Shown: piece by piece, positions 26,845-36,231 of the stretch
Layout of the letters: each line of letters opens with the position of its first letter
How positions within the stretch are numbered: the first letter of the stretch is position 1
Origin: Planococcus maritimus
GTDB taxonomy: Bacteria; Bacillota; Bacilli; Bacillales_A; Planococcaceae
NCBI RefSeq assembly: GCF_001687625.2
Contig: NZ_CP016538.2
Span: forward strand, 2,324,501 to 2,388,500
Direction: 5' to 3'
DNA: 64,000 bases
Notes under the pieces: model-generated
The model's database searches: none
What the model saw: the letters and a program-made list of their open reading frames with translations, nothing else
Told to the model about the DNA's origin: nothing
Translations under genes and position numbers: made by a program

Positions 26845-28035
26845 TTAATTCAAATCATCGAATTCACGTGCGATTCGCTCCATCGCTTCTTGGATGAGCG
26901 GGCGCGGGGACGGGATGCAGATGCGCTGGAATCCTGCGCCTTCTTCCCCGAACATCGTGCCGTCTTCTAAAATGACGTTCGCTTTGTTATAGATGCGTTC
27001 ATGGATTTCCTTATCGTCAAGCCCGTATCCGCGGAAATCGAGCCACATAACGTACGTGCCTTCTGGAATGCGCACCTTCACTTTCGGCATGCGCTCCTCG
27101 AGGAAATTCTTCATCCATTCAAGCGTGCCGTCGAGATAGGCATTCACTTGCTCGAGCCAGTCATCGCCTTCTGTATAAGCCGCAATAAGGGCTGCGACGG
27201 TGAACGGCGTCGGCAATTGCATGCCAAGCTCTGCCGTGAACTTCTCGCGCAACGCTTCATTTTCAATGATGACATTAGTGCAATGAAGCCCGGCGACGTT
27301 AAAGGTTTTATTGATAGCCGTGCACGTAACGATGTGGTCGGTTTCTTCTGCTGCCAGCACCATCGGCGTAAAGGTTTCGCCGCTGCGCACCAAGTCGCCA
27401 TGGATTTCATCGGTAATGATCGTCACATCATGGCGCTTGCAGATGGCTGCGAGCTGGTTCGACTCTTCCGGCGTGAACACGCGCCCCGTCGGATTATGCG
27501 GGTGGCAATGGATGAACAAATGGGTGTTTTCGTCTTTTGCGAGTTCTTCGAATTCCTCGAAATTGATCGAATAACGTCCCTCTTCGTCCTCGACCAGCGC
27601 GTTGTTTTTCACGACGCGGCCATTGCCCTCAACAGCGGAAGTGAAAGGCGGATAGACCGGCCGTTGGATGATCACGCCGTCGCCCGGCTCGGTAAATGCT
27701 TTCACGGCAATATTCAAAGCGTGCACCGTGCCGGGGCTAAAGACGATTTGCTCTTTCTTGATGGCCCAGTCATAGCGTTTATTGAAATAATGCTGGATGG
27801 CTTCAAAATACGCATCCGGCAAAATCGTATAACCAAAAATGCGGTGGTCGACCGTTTTATGCAAGGCGTCGACAATCGGCTGTGCGACCGGGAGATCCAT
27901 ATCCGCCGTAAATAGCGGAATCGTCTCCTCGTCGTAACGGTCCGTAATGCCGAATTGCTTGATCAACTCTGCCCCGTCCCATTTCAGCGAATAGGTTCCA
28001 CGGCGTTCGACCGCTTCGTCAAAATTATAGTTCAT
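26845..28035 (-). CDS. MalY/PatB-family PLP-dependent C-S lyase / aminotransferase
   Basis: This 396-aa fold-type I PLP enzyme of the MalY/PatB branch starts with the family's NFDEAVERRGTYSLKWD and IPLFTADMDLPVAQP. The PLP Lys is in INKTFNVAGLHCTNVII; HCHPHNPTGRVFT and TDEIHGDLV supply the cofactor Asn and Asp, and FQRICIPSPRPL holds the carboxylate-binding Arg. B. subtilis PatB splits cystathionine and similar C-S bonds to thiols, pyruvate and ammonia. Regulation by cysteine status is typical of the family, but no S-box or T-box leader is visible here. Confidence 0.9.
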   Translation of the reverse strand: MNYNFDEAVERRGTYSLKWDGAELIKQFGITDRYDEETIPLFTADMDLPVAQPIVDALHKTVDHRIFGYTILPDAYFEAIQHYFNKRYDWAIKKEQIVFSPGTVHALNIAVKAFTEPGDGVIIQRPVYPPFTSAVEGNGRVVKNNALVEDEEGRYSINFEEFEELAKDENTHLFIHCHPHNPTGRVFTPEESNQLAAICKRHDVTIITDEIHGDLVRSGETFTPMVLAAEETDHIVTCTAINKTFNVAGLHCTNVIIENEALREKFTAELGMQLPTPFTVAALIAAYTEGDDWLEQVNAYLDGTLEWMKNFLEERMPKVKVRIPEGTYVMWLDFRGYGLDDKEIHERIYNKANVILEDGTMFGEEGAGFQRICIPSPRPLIQEAMERIAREFDDLN

Positions 28036-28117
28036 GCAAAATACTCCCTTTCTCGAATGGATTCAACACCACTAGTGTACCGCTCCTATCGAGTGAGTTG
28101 GTGAATTTTGCTTGCCC

Positions 28118-30136
28118 TTAAGGTTCGAACTTCTCGAGCAAGTCGCCGCGCAGGACGTCATCCGAGATTTTCAATTCTTTTGAGCCTTCCTTGAACGGCT
28201 CGGCGCAAGCTTCGACATCCATTTCTTCGCCGGTCATGCGCCAGTAGCAGCTGCCGTTATCATAGATCCCGTCGGAAGCCGCGATGAAACTCAGTTCGTT
28301 CGTGATGAATGAACCGTCACGGAAAGTTGCACGCCCGCCTTCCGCTTTCCACATATTGCGCCCGATGAAATAATGTTCAGACGGGTCGCCGCCGAGTACA
28401 TCTACTAAACTCGGGGCGAGATCGAGCTGGCTCGCCACTTGGGTGAAGGTTTTCGGCTCTGCCCCCGGAATATGGAGGATGAGCGGCACGTTTTTATTCG
28501 TCTCGAGATAAGCAAGCGGATCTTTCGCATCGGTGAACTCGACGAATTTTTTCGTATTCGCCGTCATCCCTGTACTATGGTCGCCAAAAATGACCAGCAT
28601 CGTATCATCGAGCATCCCTTTTTGTTCGAGCCCGTCGATAAACTTCCCGATTGCCCGGTCGACGTAATGAATCGATTGCAAATAATTTTTGAAATGCCGG
28701 TCCTGATAGCCGTCATAGCCTTCAGTGTTGAGCAACTGCAAGTCTTCCGGCATCTCGAACGGATGATGGCTCGTCAAGGTAACGATTTGTGAATGGAAAG
28801 GCTGCTCAAACCCAGCCATTTCCTCAAGCGCCTGATCGAGCATCGCTTCGTCGTTGATGGACCAGCCAATCACTTCCGCTTCATCGAAATCCCCTTCCGA
28901 ATAAAAGCGGTCGATTCCAAGCTGTGGATAAATGATATAGCGGTTCCAGAAACTTGGCTTATACGGATGGAATACATTCGTTCCATAACCTTGTTCTTTT
29001 AAAATTCCCGGCAGTGCATCGAATGTATTTTCCGCATAAAGCATATAAGCGGAACCTTCAGCGGTCGGATATAGGGACGTATTCAACAGAAACTCCGCAT
29101 CCGAGGTCCGGCCGAGCGCCGTTTGTTCATAGAAGTTCTGGAAATAGAGGTTTTCTCGCGCTAAGCGGTTCAAGTTCGGCGTAATCTCCTCGCCGTTCAC
29201 TTCGCGGTTCATGACAAAATTCTGCAAGGCTTCCACTTGCAGGACGATGACGTTCTTGCCTTCCGCCATGCCGGAATAAGGCCCCGGCACACGCTCTGCA
29301 TTGCGTGCATCAAACCAATCCTGCGTCTCGGAAATTTCATCTTCGCTATACACTTTGCGGTTAATGAAATTGTCGTCGATATAACGCGTGATATTGGCAC
29401 TGTGGAATCCGAGCAAACCGGTGAAATTATACACCCGCATATTCGAGATCAGTTTATTGAACTGCCACGCTCCGCCATCCTCCATCGACTTATTGAACGG
29501 CACTGTCGTCAATTGCCAGCCGAGCACAAGCACCAATAGCGCAGTTCCGACTTTCGCCCAGCGCGATGGCGTAGGGACAGCGGTTTTTTTGCGGCTGATG
29601 ACTACCCACAAAATCGCCATTAACAATACATCTGCCAATAATAAGGCGTCGCTTAGGCGGAACAAGGCGAAAATGCTTTCCCCAACGTCCCCTACTTGGC
29701 GCATTTGCATCAATACCGTCACGGAGATGATGTCCTCAAAATAACGGAAGTATAAGGTATCCGCCAAAATGATGAAGCTCAATACCAGATTGGTGATGGC
29801 CATCCAAAACAAGCGCTTTCGGCCGTGCAACAGCAATAACCAACACGTCCCGAGCAGAATCGTCCCGATACTAATCAACAAGACCCCTTCGAAAATTCCT
29901 TCGCTGTCGCCACCGAACGGCCAAGCCGCCAATTTTCCAAGGAATGCGAAAGGCCCAAGCGTCGTAAACAGCGTATCGCTGACATTCGAGAAATAATAGA
30001 CTTTCCCGAGCAATAATAAGACAAACAATGCGTAATCCCATTGGCCAAGCAGGAACTTTCCAGCCGTTTTCATTTTTTCCAATTCCAAAACGCCCTTTTC
30101 TCTTTTTCTCATAATATTACCATAATTAGGATTCAC
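28118..30136 (-). CDS. LTA synthase family protein (sulfatase-fold, membrane)
   Basis: This 672-aa protein has five N-terminal helices (residues about 35-205) and an extracellular sulfatase domain. The catalytic Thr motif reads GRTSDAEFLLNTSLYP (LtaS: GKTSDAEF), with NVIVLQVEALQNFV, HPYKPSFWNRY and FGDHSTGM giving the Mn-binding set. LtaS enzymes polymerise glycerol phosphate from phosphatidylglycerol into lipoteichoic acid. The start is uncertain: GTG 30136 has only AAAGAGA upstream, while ATG 30112 and a later TTG/ATG near 30073 are also possible. It is not linked to other teichoic-acid genes here. Confidence 0.9.
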   Translation of the reverse strand: MNPNYGNIMRKREKGVLELEKMKTAGKFLLGQWDYALFVLLLLGKVYYFSNVSDTLFTTLGPFAFLGKLAAWPFGGDSEGIFEGVLLISIGTILLGTCWLLLLHGRKRLFWMAITNLVLSFIILADTLYFRYFEDIISVTVLMQMRQVGDVGESIFALFRLSDALLLADVLLMAILWVVISRKKTAVPTPSRWAKVGTALLVLVLGWQLTTVPFNKSMEDGGAWQFNKLISNMRVYNFTGLLGFHSANITRYIDDNFINRKVYSEDEISETQDWFDARNAERVPGPYSGMAEGKNVIVLQVEALQNFVMNREVNGEEITPNLNRLARENLYFQNFYEQTALGRTSDAEFLLNTSLYPTAEGSAYMLYAENTFDALPGILKEQGYGTNVFHPYKPSFWNRYIIYPQLGIDRFYSEGDFDEAEVIGWSINDEAMLDQALEEMAGFEQPFHSQIVTLTSHHPFEMPEDLQLLNTEGYDGYQDRHFKNYLQSIHYVDRAIGKFIDGLEQKGMLDDTMLVIFGDHSTGMTANTKKFVEFTDAKDPLAYLETNKNVPLILHIPGAEPKTFTQVASQLDLAPSLVDVLGGDPSEHYFIGRNMWKAEGGRATFRDGSFITNELSFIAASDGIYDNGSCYWRMTGEEMDVEACAEPFKEGSKELKISDDVLRGDLLEKFEP

Positions 30137-30263
30137 TGATCTCTTTATTTGAATATTTCTTTATTTTCAGCACTTCTCTTCTTTTGCCGGCAAAAAACGC
30201 ATATCCTATTATGGAAACGGGTAAAGGTGTCTATAGTTCATTTCATTTAAAAGGAGGGATCCC

Positions 30264-30665
30264 GTGAAACATCTTATTGCACTTGCAATCAAATTCGTTA
30301 TTATTACGCTTGTTTTGCTCGTTATCCTGACGTGGGCATTTGATGTCAGCTTCTTGAACACCTTGATGATCAGCTTGGCGCTAACGGCTCTGTCTTATGC
30401 AATCGGCGACTTGCTTGTCTTCTTGAATGCCGGAAAACCGGGCAATCAAGTGTCCCGCAATACGGTTGCGACTTTCACCGATTTCATTATGGCATTAGCC
30501 ATCATTCTGGTGATTGGCTGGCTATTGACCGGCGAATTCGCTGCCATGGTCGCGCCGGCACTCGTCAGCGCATTGGTACTATCGGCAGGCGAATGGTTTT
30601 TCCATCAATACGTCGACCGCAGCGTTGTGCCTTGGTATAACGATTACACACCGGCTAAAAGATAA
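30264..30665 (+). CDS. DUF2512 (YndM-like) membrane protein
   Basis: This 133-aa protein has four membrane helices; the N-terminus KHLIALAIKFVIITLVLLVI and the ALSYAIGDLLVFL segment are typical of DUF2512/YndM proteins, a Bacilli family of unknown function. GTG start at 30264 with AAAAGGAGGGATCCC directly upstream. The tail FHQYVDRSVVPWYNDYTP is polar. Monocistronic, with a strong terminator. Confidence 0.87.
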   Translation: MKHLIALAIKFVIITLVLLVILTWAFDVSFLNTLMISLALTALSYAIGDLLVFLNAGKPGNQVSRNTVATFTDFIMALAIILVIGWLLTGEFAAMVAPALVSALVLSAGEWFFHQYVDRSVVPWYNDYTPAKR

Positions 30666-30667
30666 AG

Positions 30668-30706
30668 AAAAATGCTATCCCATGTATAGTGGGGTAGCAT
30701 TTTTCT
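30668..30706 (+). terminator. Rho-independent terminator
   Basis: AAAAATGCTATCCC pairs with GGGGTAGCATTTTT around a short loop. It follows the DUF2512 gene and may act on both strands. Confidence 0.92.
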
Positions 30707-30739
30707 ATGGCCTGGCCTATTCGAATTCATGCACTACAA

Positions 30740-31870
30740 CTAAGTATGTACTTGATATTCCGCAGTCGGCTCGATAGTCGCTTTTACTTTGACGACTGTC
30801 ACTTGGTTGCGCCCCGAGTCTTTCGAGTGATAGAGGGCACGGTCTGCCTTTTCGATCAGTTCATCCACCGGCTGTTCCGCGCTTGAAATGGCGGCACCCA
30901 GCGAGACAGTTAAACGTCCGCCCGGCTGTTGTTCCCTGCCATAAAACGCATAGTCCTCGATCCGTTCCCGCAAAGCATCTGCCCGCTCAAACACCTGCTG
31001 TTCGGTCGATACTGCCGTAAAGCACAAAATGAATTCTTCCCCGCCGTAGCGTGCGATGACATCCCCAGAGTGCATCGCTTCTTCCATCAGCCTGCCAATC
31101 GATTGAAGCACGACGTCCCCTGCTGGATGGCCGTGCGTATCGTTGTAATTCTTAAAATGATCGACGTCCATCATGACGATAGCCATCGGGACGCCTCTGT
31201 ATTTCAATTCACGCACTTGTTCATGGAAAAACCGAAGATTCGGCAAACCCGTCAACGAGTCATGTGTTGAATCATGTTCAAGTGCTTTCGAGCGAATGAT
31301 GTTGCGGTGCGTATCATTGAGAATCAAGCCCATCGCCATGACACCGATTGAAGCCATGACTGCCATGATGACAGCCATTTCAATAGATGCAGGCGTTGAT
31401 ATTACCATCCACACCGATTTGATCACTTCAAATACCGCAAAGCCAATCATCATCCGTTTGATATTGACCAGCGCATACGCTTGGCCTTGATTTTTCCACC
31501 CGTGAAACAAACTGCCAATGACGACCGGCAACAAAATGGCTAACGAGATGCCGTGCCATACCATTGGCCCTTCCATAATTATCCGGTAGATGACCGGGAT
31601 GATCATGGCGATTATACCTGGCAACCAACCGCCTACAAATGCGATGAAAAACAATGGTACCTCGCGCAAATCAATGCGCATCCCTTCTTGAAGCAGCGGG
31701 TTGTACATAATCGCAAACGCTAAAAACCCGGTCAGCCATCCTGTGAACAATGGGGCTATTCTCGATTCTGCCAACTTCGGAGCAAGATACTCCCGTGCTT
31801 TCAAGCCAATGTACATCATTGCTATGATTAACGCCATATTTTCCAGGAAATAAAAAAAGTACCTTTCCAT
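30740..31870 (-). CDS. Membrane diguanylate cyclase (5TM-LYT + GGDEF)
   Basis: This 376-aa protein has five or six N-terminal helices with the LYT-type five-helix pattern (EGMRIDLREVPLFFIAFVGGWLPGIIAMIIPVIYRI), then a GGDEF domain from about residue 205. The active site is intact: HDSLTGLPN, MDVDHFKNYNDTHGHPAGD and ARYGGEEFILCF. It should make c-di-GMP in answer to a membrane signal. The 5TM-5TMR_LYT domain also occurs in LytS-type sensors. The RxxD inhibitory site is not obvious. It is one of two c-di-GMP genes in the window. Confidence 0.9.
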   Translation of the reverse strand: MERYFFYFLENMALIIAMMYIGLKAREYLAPKLAESRIAPLFTGWLTGFLAFAIMYNPLLQEGMRIDLREVPLFFIAFVGGWLPGIIAMIIPVIYRIIMEGPMVWHGISLAILLPVVIGSLFHGWKNQGQAYALVNIKRMMIGFAVFEVIKSVWMVISTPASIEMAVIMAVMASIGVMAMGLILNDTHRNIIRSKALEHDSTHDSLTGLPNLRFFHEQVRELKYRGVPMAIVMMDVDHFKNYNDTHGHPAGDVVLQSIGRLMEEAMHSGDVIARYGGEEFILCFTAVSTEQQVFERADALRERIEDYAFYGREQQPGGRLTVSLGAAISSAEQPVDELIEKADRALYHSKDSGRNQVTVVKVKATIEPTAEYQVHT

Positions 31871-31983
31871 CTATACACCCCACTCTAGTCAGTCTCTTAA
31901 GTTTAGCAGGGAATGGAATTTCTTCCATACTATTTGGAAATTAATTATAAAAAAACAGTCCTTTACGCGTGAATTTCCTCGTA

Positions 31984-32022
31984 AAAAAAAATCGCATCGC
32001 TTATAAATGAGCGTCGCGGCTT
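31984..32022 (-). terminator. Probable terminator
   Basis: On the minus strand CGCGACGCT pairs with AGCGATGCG (one G-T and one mismatch) and is followed by ATTTTTTTTT, after the coiled-coil gene at 32029. Confidence 0.75.
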
Positions 32023-32028
32023 TAGTCC

Positions 32029-32259
32029 TTATTCTCCTAGCAATAAGCTCGATAAACGATGTGACTGCTCGTCCAATTCCTCATGTTTTGTCACAAGGTC
32101 ATGAAGTTTAGCTTTCATCGCTTCCAGGTCTTGATCGTTTTCAAATTGCTCAGTAATCTGCACTTGTTCTTGCAACACCTGAATCGTCTTCTTTAAGGTC
32201 TCGCGGTATTCTGTGCTTACTGCAAATTTTTCTTCTTTGTCTTTCAACTTATCTTTCAT
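32029..32259 (-). CDS. Small coiled-coil protein
   Basis: This 76-aa highly charged, helical protein (KDKLKDKEEKFAVSTEYRET, then KKTIQVLQEQVQITEQFEN) has heptad-like spacing and no membrane segment or Cys. ATG 32259 has GGAGGTGGAG immediately upstream; the longer frame to 32325 has none. Function not recognised. It sits just after the vanZ-like gene and is oriented with it. Confidence 0.7.
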   Translation of the reverse strand: MKDKLKDKEEKFAVSTEYRETLKKTIQVLQEQVQITEQFENDQDLEAMKAKLHDLVTKHEELDEQSHRLSSLLLGE

Positions 32260-32321
32260 CAATCTCCACCTCCTGCATGTTCTATTCCCCATATCTGCCA
32301 CCAAAAACACGCAGCGGCAAA

Positions 32322-32358
32322 GCAAAAAGGCCGTTCACCAAATGGTTTCAGCCTTTTT
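32322..32358 (-). terminator. Rho-independent terminator overlapping a stop codon
   Basis: AAAAAGGC pairs with GGCCTTTTT, and ACCATTTGGT forms an inner palindrome that includes the last codons and TGA of the VanZ gene. Confidence 0.82.
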
Positions 32359-32796
32359 GTTGCCTTGCCATTTGGACTTTGTGAAGAACCAATAGCACAT
32401 CAGGCCAATTGCCGCCCCTGAGCTATCGATTAAGACGTCGCGAAATTCGCCACTGCGCCCAGGGATGAATAATTGATGAAACTCATCAGACATCGCATAT
32501 ACCGCGCTAATGCCGAATGCCCAAAAAACAGCACGCTTCAAGCCCGCGCCAGTTTTTCTGAACGCCCGAACGATAAGCAAGCCCAGCACGAGATATGCGA
32601 AGAAATGGGCGCTTTTCCGAAATAAGGTATGAAGTGTTTCAAATTCCAAAGGAGTGAATGAAGCGACGCCTTCGAACACCCATCGAACAATTTCCGAACT
32701 GATGCCGCCGGATACCCCGGCCGGCTGATGCGATAAACTAAAAATAAGAATCATCCATAAGGCCGGCCATAGCCAGGCCAGCAATTGCTTTTTCAT
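32335..32796 (-). CDS. VanZ family membrane protein
   Basis: This 153-aa protein has four helices. The VanZ family marks are SLSHQPAG near the start, RKSAHFFAYLVLGLL and YAMSDEFHQLFIPGRSGEFRDVLIDSSGAAIG, the last being the most conserved. VanZ of Enterococcus confers low-level teicoplanin resistance; most homologues are of unknown role at the cell envelope. It sits in the same direction upstream of the coiled-coil gene and ends in a terminator that uses its own final codons. Confidence 0.9.
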   Translation of the reverse strand: MKKQLLAWLWPALWMILIFSLSHQPAGVSGGISSEIVRWVFEGVASFTPLEFETLHTLFRKSAHFFAYLVLGLLIVRAFRKTGAGLKRAVFWAFGISAVYAMSDEFHQLFIPGRSGEFRDVLIDSSGAAIGLMCYWFFTKSKWQGNKKAETIW

Positions 32797-32847
32797 CCTG
32801 CCAAATCCTTTTCATTATTGTGATGCTTCCATTATAACCTAGCCGCT

Positions 32848-34902
32848 TCAATCGACAAGCGCTTCGAGTGAACGGGCCATCCCGGCATCGAAAAGGTTTT
32901 CCGAGTCGACGATCAAAAACGACTCATACTGCGCCAATTGCTTTTTCAGTTCTTTCGTTAAACCACCCGTGCCGATCAAATACAGCGAGCCGTTGCGTCT
33001 TGCGGCTGCATTGGCCGCCGATAAGGCGTCAGTGAAATTCGAAGCCGGCGCCAATACGGCCACGCGGCGCTTGGCATCTTCCTCTTTGGTCCGCGCTTCG
33101 ATCGACAAGCGGTCAGCGGCCAATACAATCTCGCTGCGCCCGCTCATGGCGGCGGTCGTCTCGCGCGGCATGCGATTGCCTTGCGACAGCAAGATCGGAT
33201 ATTGGTTTTGCGCCGCAAAGACAGAAGCGAGCGACACATCCTTAAATGTCGAACCATCCGCCACGACCGCGCCTTCTGACGCGATGCGCTCAGAGACAAG
33301 TGCCGCCGTCTCGTAGCGATTGGCGCCGCCGATTCGTTCCGATTCGACGCCCATCAAGGACAGCGCGTCTAATTGCGCATCCGAGATGAGCGGCTCACTG
33401 CCGAGGATGATGGCCTTGGTTGCGCCAAGGCGTTCAATTTCCGCTCGCGTCGAAGCGTTTAGGCGGCCTTTTTCAGTGAACAGTATCGGCCCGCCTACTT
33501 GATAGGCAAGCGGCACCCCGGATAACGCGTCCGCAAATTTTTCACCTGTCGCAAGCACGACCGTCTCTGCCGAATCCCACACTGCTTCCGATAATAAAGC
33601 CGCCGTCTCATAGCCATCCGCACCGCTAATGGTGGTTACGGCTGGCTCTTTCGCTTCGGGTTCGCCGCTGTATGCCGCAATGCCACTGCCGCCATAGACA
33701 TACATCGTATCGTTCACGGAAGCGAGAAGTTCACTGCCTGGCGGGACTTTTTCCTGCGCCACTTGATTGCCCCGTACATCATAGAATTTTAGGCTCCCGG
33801 CACCAAGCACTGCCGCCCCGCCTGATGGCGACAGTTCAGCCGCCGAGATGGAATGCTCGAGTACTTTAGTGAAGCCGCCGGACGGGGACATTACGTTCAA
33901 GGCGCCCAGATGATAAGGATTGCCGAACGCACTGGTTCCTTGTTCCTGAAGCAATAGCAAACGGTGATCGCTTTGCTGCTGGTGGCTCAATGCGGATTCT
34001 GTCACCACCGGGCGGTAACGGTTTTCAAGCGCACGGAACGAAGCCGAGCGCACCGGCTCGCGCAAGCGTTCGCCTCCTCTGGAATTTAAAAATGCCCATT
34101 CACCGGAATCCACATATTCGACGATCACGCCGTCTTCATCGGTCCCGGCCAGCCGCACTTCTTCAGAAGCCGGCAAGGCTCTTTCGTACAAGACCTTTTC
34201 AGCATTCAGTGAACGCGCAATCAAGGTCGGCACTTCAACTTCTGCGTTCGGTGCTTTGATATAGTAGATGATACTGCCCGATACCGCATACGGTTCCAGC
34301 ACACTCGGCGATTGCCATTCTTTTCCTCCTGACAATGCGCGGCCATGGAGCGACGATCCGTCGAAATACATCAAGTGACCGCTCGAAATGGCCACCTGGC
34401 GTAAATCGCCACCTGCTATATCTGCAACTGGTGTGCCGTCGAGTTTGTAGACGAGTAAACGCGCGCCGAGATTGCCAGTGATCAGCACATGCCCTGACTC
34501 GAGCGCAATGTCTATACCGGAAGCACTCATTCGAAAACCGTCCGCAAGTGCAAACGATGCTTTTTCTTTGCCATTTGACAGATTGTGCACCGAAACTTGT
34601 TGCCCGGAAACCACGACAAATTCCCGGTCTCCAATTGCATACTGGGCCGACGCTAGCTCCTTGCGCCATAATTCCTTGCCTTCCGCGTTATAACTGACAA
34701 TCGCCTGCGCTTGTAACTGGCTTTCGAGCACCGCTATGATTTGTTTATTCACAATGGAAAGTTCGCTCGCTTTGACGCCTTCCGTAAACTGGACCAATTC
34801 ACGGTATTCCGTTTCCGCTGCGAGCGCTTCATGCGAGAAGATGCTTGCTCCGCCTATAGTTGTGAGCAAGACGATCCCTATCCCGATTTTGACGTGTTTC
34901 AT
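32848..34902 (-). CDS. Exported CWB2-repeat cell wall protein with propeller-like N-terminal domain
   Basis: This 684-aa protein has a signal peptide (KHVKIGIGIVLLTTIGGASIF, cut near AEAEA-type ALAAE). Residues about 30-410 consist of repeating beta blocks (GKELWRKEL, LLVYKLDGTPVADIAGG) like a PQQ/WD-type propeller. Three CWB2 repeats fill about 415-684 (RIGGANRYETAALVSERI, ATGEKFADALSGVPLAY, KAIILGSEPLISDAQLDAL), which hold proteins to the wall through anionic polymers. The role is surface-bound, possibly ligand binding; no enzyme domain is seen. It is transcribed alone. Confidence 0.88.
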   Translation of the reverse strand: MKHVKIGIGIVLLTTIGGASIFSHEALAAETEYRELVQFTEGVKASELSIVNKQIIAVLESQLQAQAIVSYNAEGKELWRKELASAQYAIGDREFVVVSGQQVSVHNLSNGKEKASFALADGFRMSASGIDIALESGHVLITGNLGARLLVYKLDGTPVADIAGGDLRQVAISSGHLMYFDGSSLHGRALSGGKEWQSPSVLEPYAVSGSIIYYIKAPNAEVEVPTLIARSLNAEKVLYERALPASEEVRLAGTDEDGVIVEYVDSGEWAFLNSRGGERLREPVRSASFRALENRYRPVVTESALSHQQQSDHRLLLLQEQGTSAFGNPYHLGALNVMSPSGGFTKVLEHSISAAELSPSGGAAVLGAGSLKFYDVRGNQVAQEKVPPGSELLASVNDTMYVYGGSGIAAYSGEPEAKEPAVTTISGADGYETAALLSEAVWDSAETVVLATGEKFADALSGVPLAYQVGGPILFTEKGRLNASTRAEIERLGATKAIILGSEPLISDAQLDALSLMGVESERIGGANRYETAALVSERIASEGAVVADGSTFKDVSLASVFAAQNQYPILLSQGNRMPRETTAAMSGRSEIVLAADRLSIEARTKEEDAKRRVAVLAPASNFTDALSAANAAARRNGSLYLIGTGGLTKELKKQLAQYESFLIVDSENLFDAGMARSLEALVD

Positions 34903-34972
34903 ATGCCTCTCCCTCTTTTCCTGGCTGTCTTCTTTCAGCCTAATGATAGAAGGTTAAGGAAATGTTAAAAAA

Positions 34973-35335
34973 ATGAGGAAATGCCCCGTGTGGATTGTGG
35001 GAATCCAGACAGGGCGTAAGGGAGATTGTCGTTTTGTTGTGCCAGTTTCGTGGGACTGGTTGCAGTTGTGGTGTTTGGTAGTGGATTGGTGTATGTGGAA
35101 TTGTTTGTGTAATTGTTTCGGTATTCTTTTGAGGTTTCGAATGAGGAATCGCTGCCCAGCTTTGGGTTGGCCTTTAGCAAAAAGCCAGGAAGGACGCCTG
35201 TCTTTCTGCGTCGGCTCACCCTTGACGCTTGGGCAGCTTAGAAAATTCATTCATACAATTGTGTTACACTAGCTCAGCTTTTTAAGTTGTTGCCGGCTAG
35301 TGGGGGGAATCGCTTCCTGCTAGAGGGTTGAAATT
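34973..35335. repeat. Dispersed copy of the hairpin repeat element (reverse orientation)
   Basis: Read on the minus strand this carries the same ordered blocks as the 18.3-kb array: GGAAGCGATTCCCCCC, CTAGCCGGCAAC, AAGGGTGAGCCGACGC, a hairpin (35177-35209, stem 13, loop 7, GCAGAAAG facing CTTTTTGC) and AAAGGCCAACCCAAAGC. Upstream, 34986-35018 is another imperfect stem (GCCCCGTGTGGATT with AATCCAGACAGGGC). The plus strand of 35013-35120 is strikingly rich in G and T. No gene is supported between 34903 and 35413. Confidence 0.8.
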
Positions 35336-35413
35336 TTATCTTGTAGGAGATATCTGAGTTGAGATGGACAGGATTCGGGACTTCGAATCGAACAGGAGGA
35401 GGTGTACAATTGC

Positions 35414-35596
35414 TTAGCGTTTGTGCTTACTCCAGTCATAGGGCTCTTTCGTCCAGTCCATAATTAAATAAACCACAAATACGATAACAGCATAGAGCAA
35501 GCTATCTCCCCACAGGATTTCACCTTGTGAGAGATAGTCTTTGAACGAAATGACGACAAAAATTGCCAAGGCAATTTTCAAATTTTTCTTCAGCAT
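35414..35596 (-). CDS. Small two-helix membrane protein
   Basis: This 60-aa protein has two hydrophobic stretches (NLKIALAIFVVISF; LLYAVIVFVVYLIMDW) and a basic tail. The ATG follows GGGGAGAGGAA, a good binding site. No family recognised. Confidence 0.65.
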   Translation of the reverse strand: MLKKNLKIALAIFVVISFKDYLSQGEILWGDSLLYAVIVFVVYLIMDWTKEPYDWSKHKR

Positions 35597-35711
35597 TTCC
35601 TCTCCCCTTTCTTCTTTCTAAGCTAAGCTTGAGGTTTCATCTTTAGAAAAAGAGCACAAACATGAAGCTTCTGGCGTTTTTAACCGTATAAATAAGTAGA
35701 GGTGAAGAACT

Positions 35712-36185
35712 ATGATTTTTCGTTCGAAAATCGATTCATTTTATATCCGTTGTACTTTAGTGGCTATCCTGTTCATCGCTGCAGTTTCATTCGTTCCCTT
35801 ATTACTCGAGGGCGTGCCGCTTTTGGATTTGGTTATTGTTACGCTAACTTTTGCCGTGACGACCGCGCTCATCCTGTGGGTCACATTTTCTATCCGGTAC
35901 GTCTTCTTGGAGAGTCATCTGCTGGTAAAGGCCGGTCCTTTCAGAAGCCGAATCCCATATCACAGCATTTTGAAAGTTTCTCCGACACGCAATGTATTAA
36001 CAGGCTATCGCCTATTGGCTTCACGCGATGCACTGGAATTGATTAATAATAAGACCATGTTCGGGACGGTGAAGATTTCGCCTGAGGAGCAGCCCGTTTT
36101 TATCGAAGAGCTGAAAAAACGATGTCCCGAATTAAAACTGGATAAAAAATTTTTGGAACAGGCATCCAATCATCCAAAACCATAG
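35712..36185 (+). CDS. Membrane-anchored bacterial PH-domain protein
   Basis: This 157-aa protein has two N-terminal helices (residues 12-32 and 38-60) followed by a small beta domain: YVFLESHLLVKAGPFRSRIP, YHSILKVSPTRN and LASRDALELINN, typical of bPH_4/bPH_6 (DUF1200-like) Bacillus proteins. The ATG follows AGAGGTGAAGAACT. The role is unknown; such domains often bind membranes or proteins. The zinc-ribbon gene starts 46 bp downstream in the same direction. Confidence 0.82.
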   Translation: MIFRSKIDSFYIRCTLVAILFIAAVSFVPLLLEGVPLLDLVIVTLTFAVTTALILWVTFSIRYVFLESHLLVKAGPFRSRIPYHSILKVSPTRNVLTGYRLLASRDALELINNKTMFGTVKISPEEQPVFIEELKKRCPELKLDKKFLEQASNHPKP

Positions 36186-36231
36186 TATGATGAGAAGAAA
36201 ATAAGGTTCCTCACTTGAAAGGAGTGCCTTC

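Noticed and set aside
27001-27915. 304-codon plus-strand open frame
   Set aside because: It is antisense to the PatB-type gene, which has all PLP-enzyme motifs and a normal length; the plus frame is a composition by-product rich in Arg and His.
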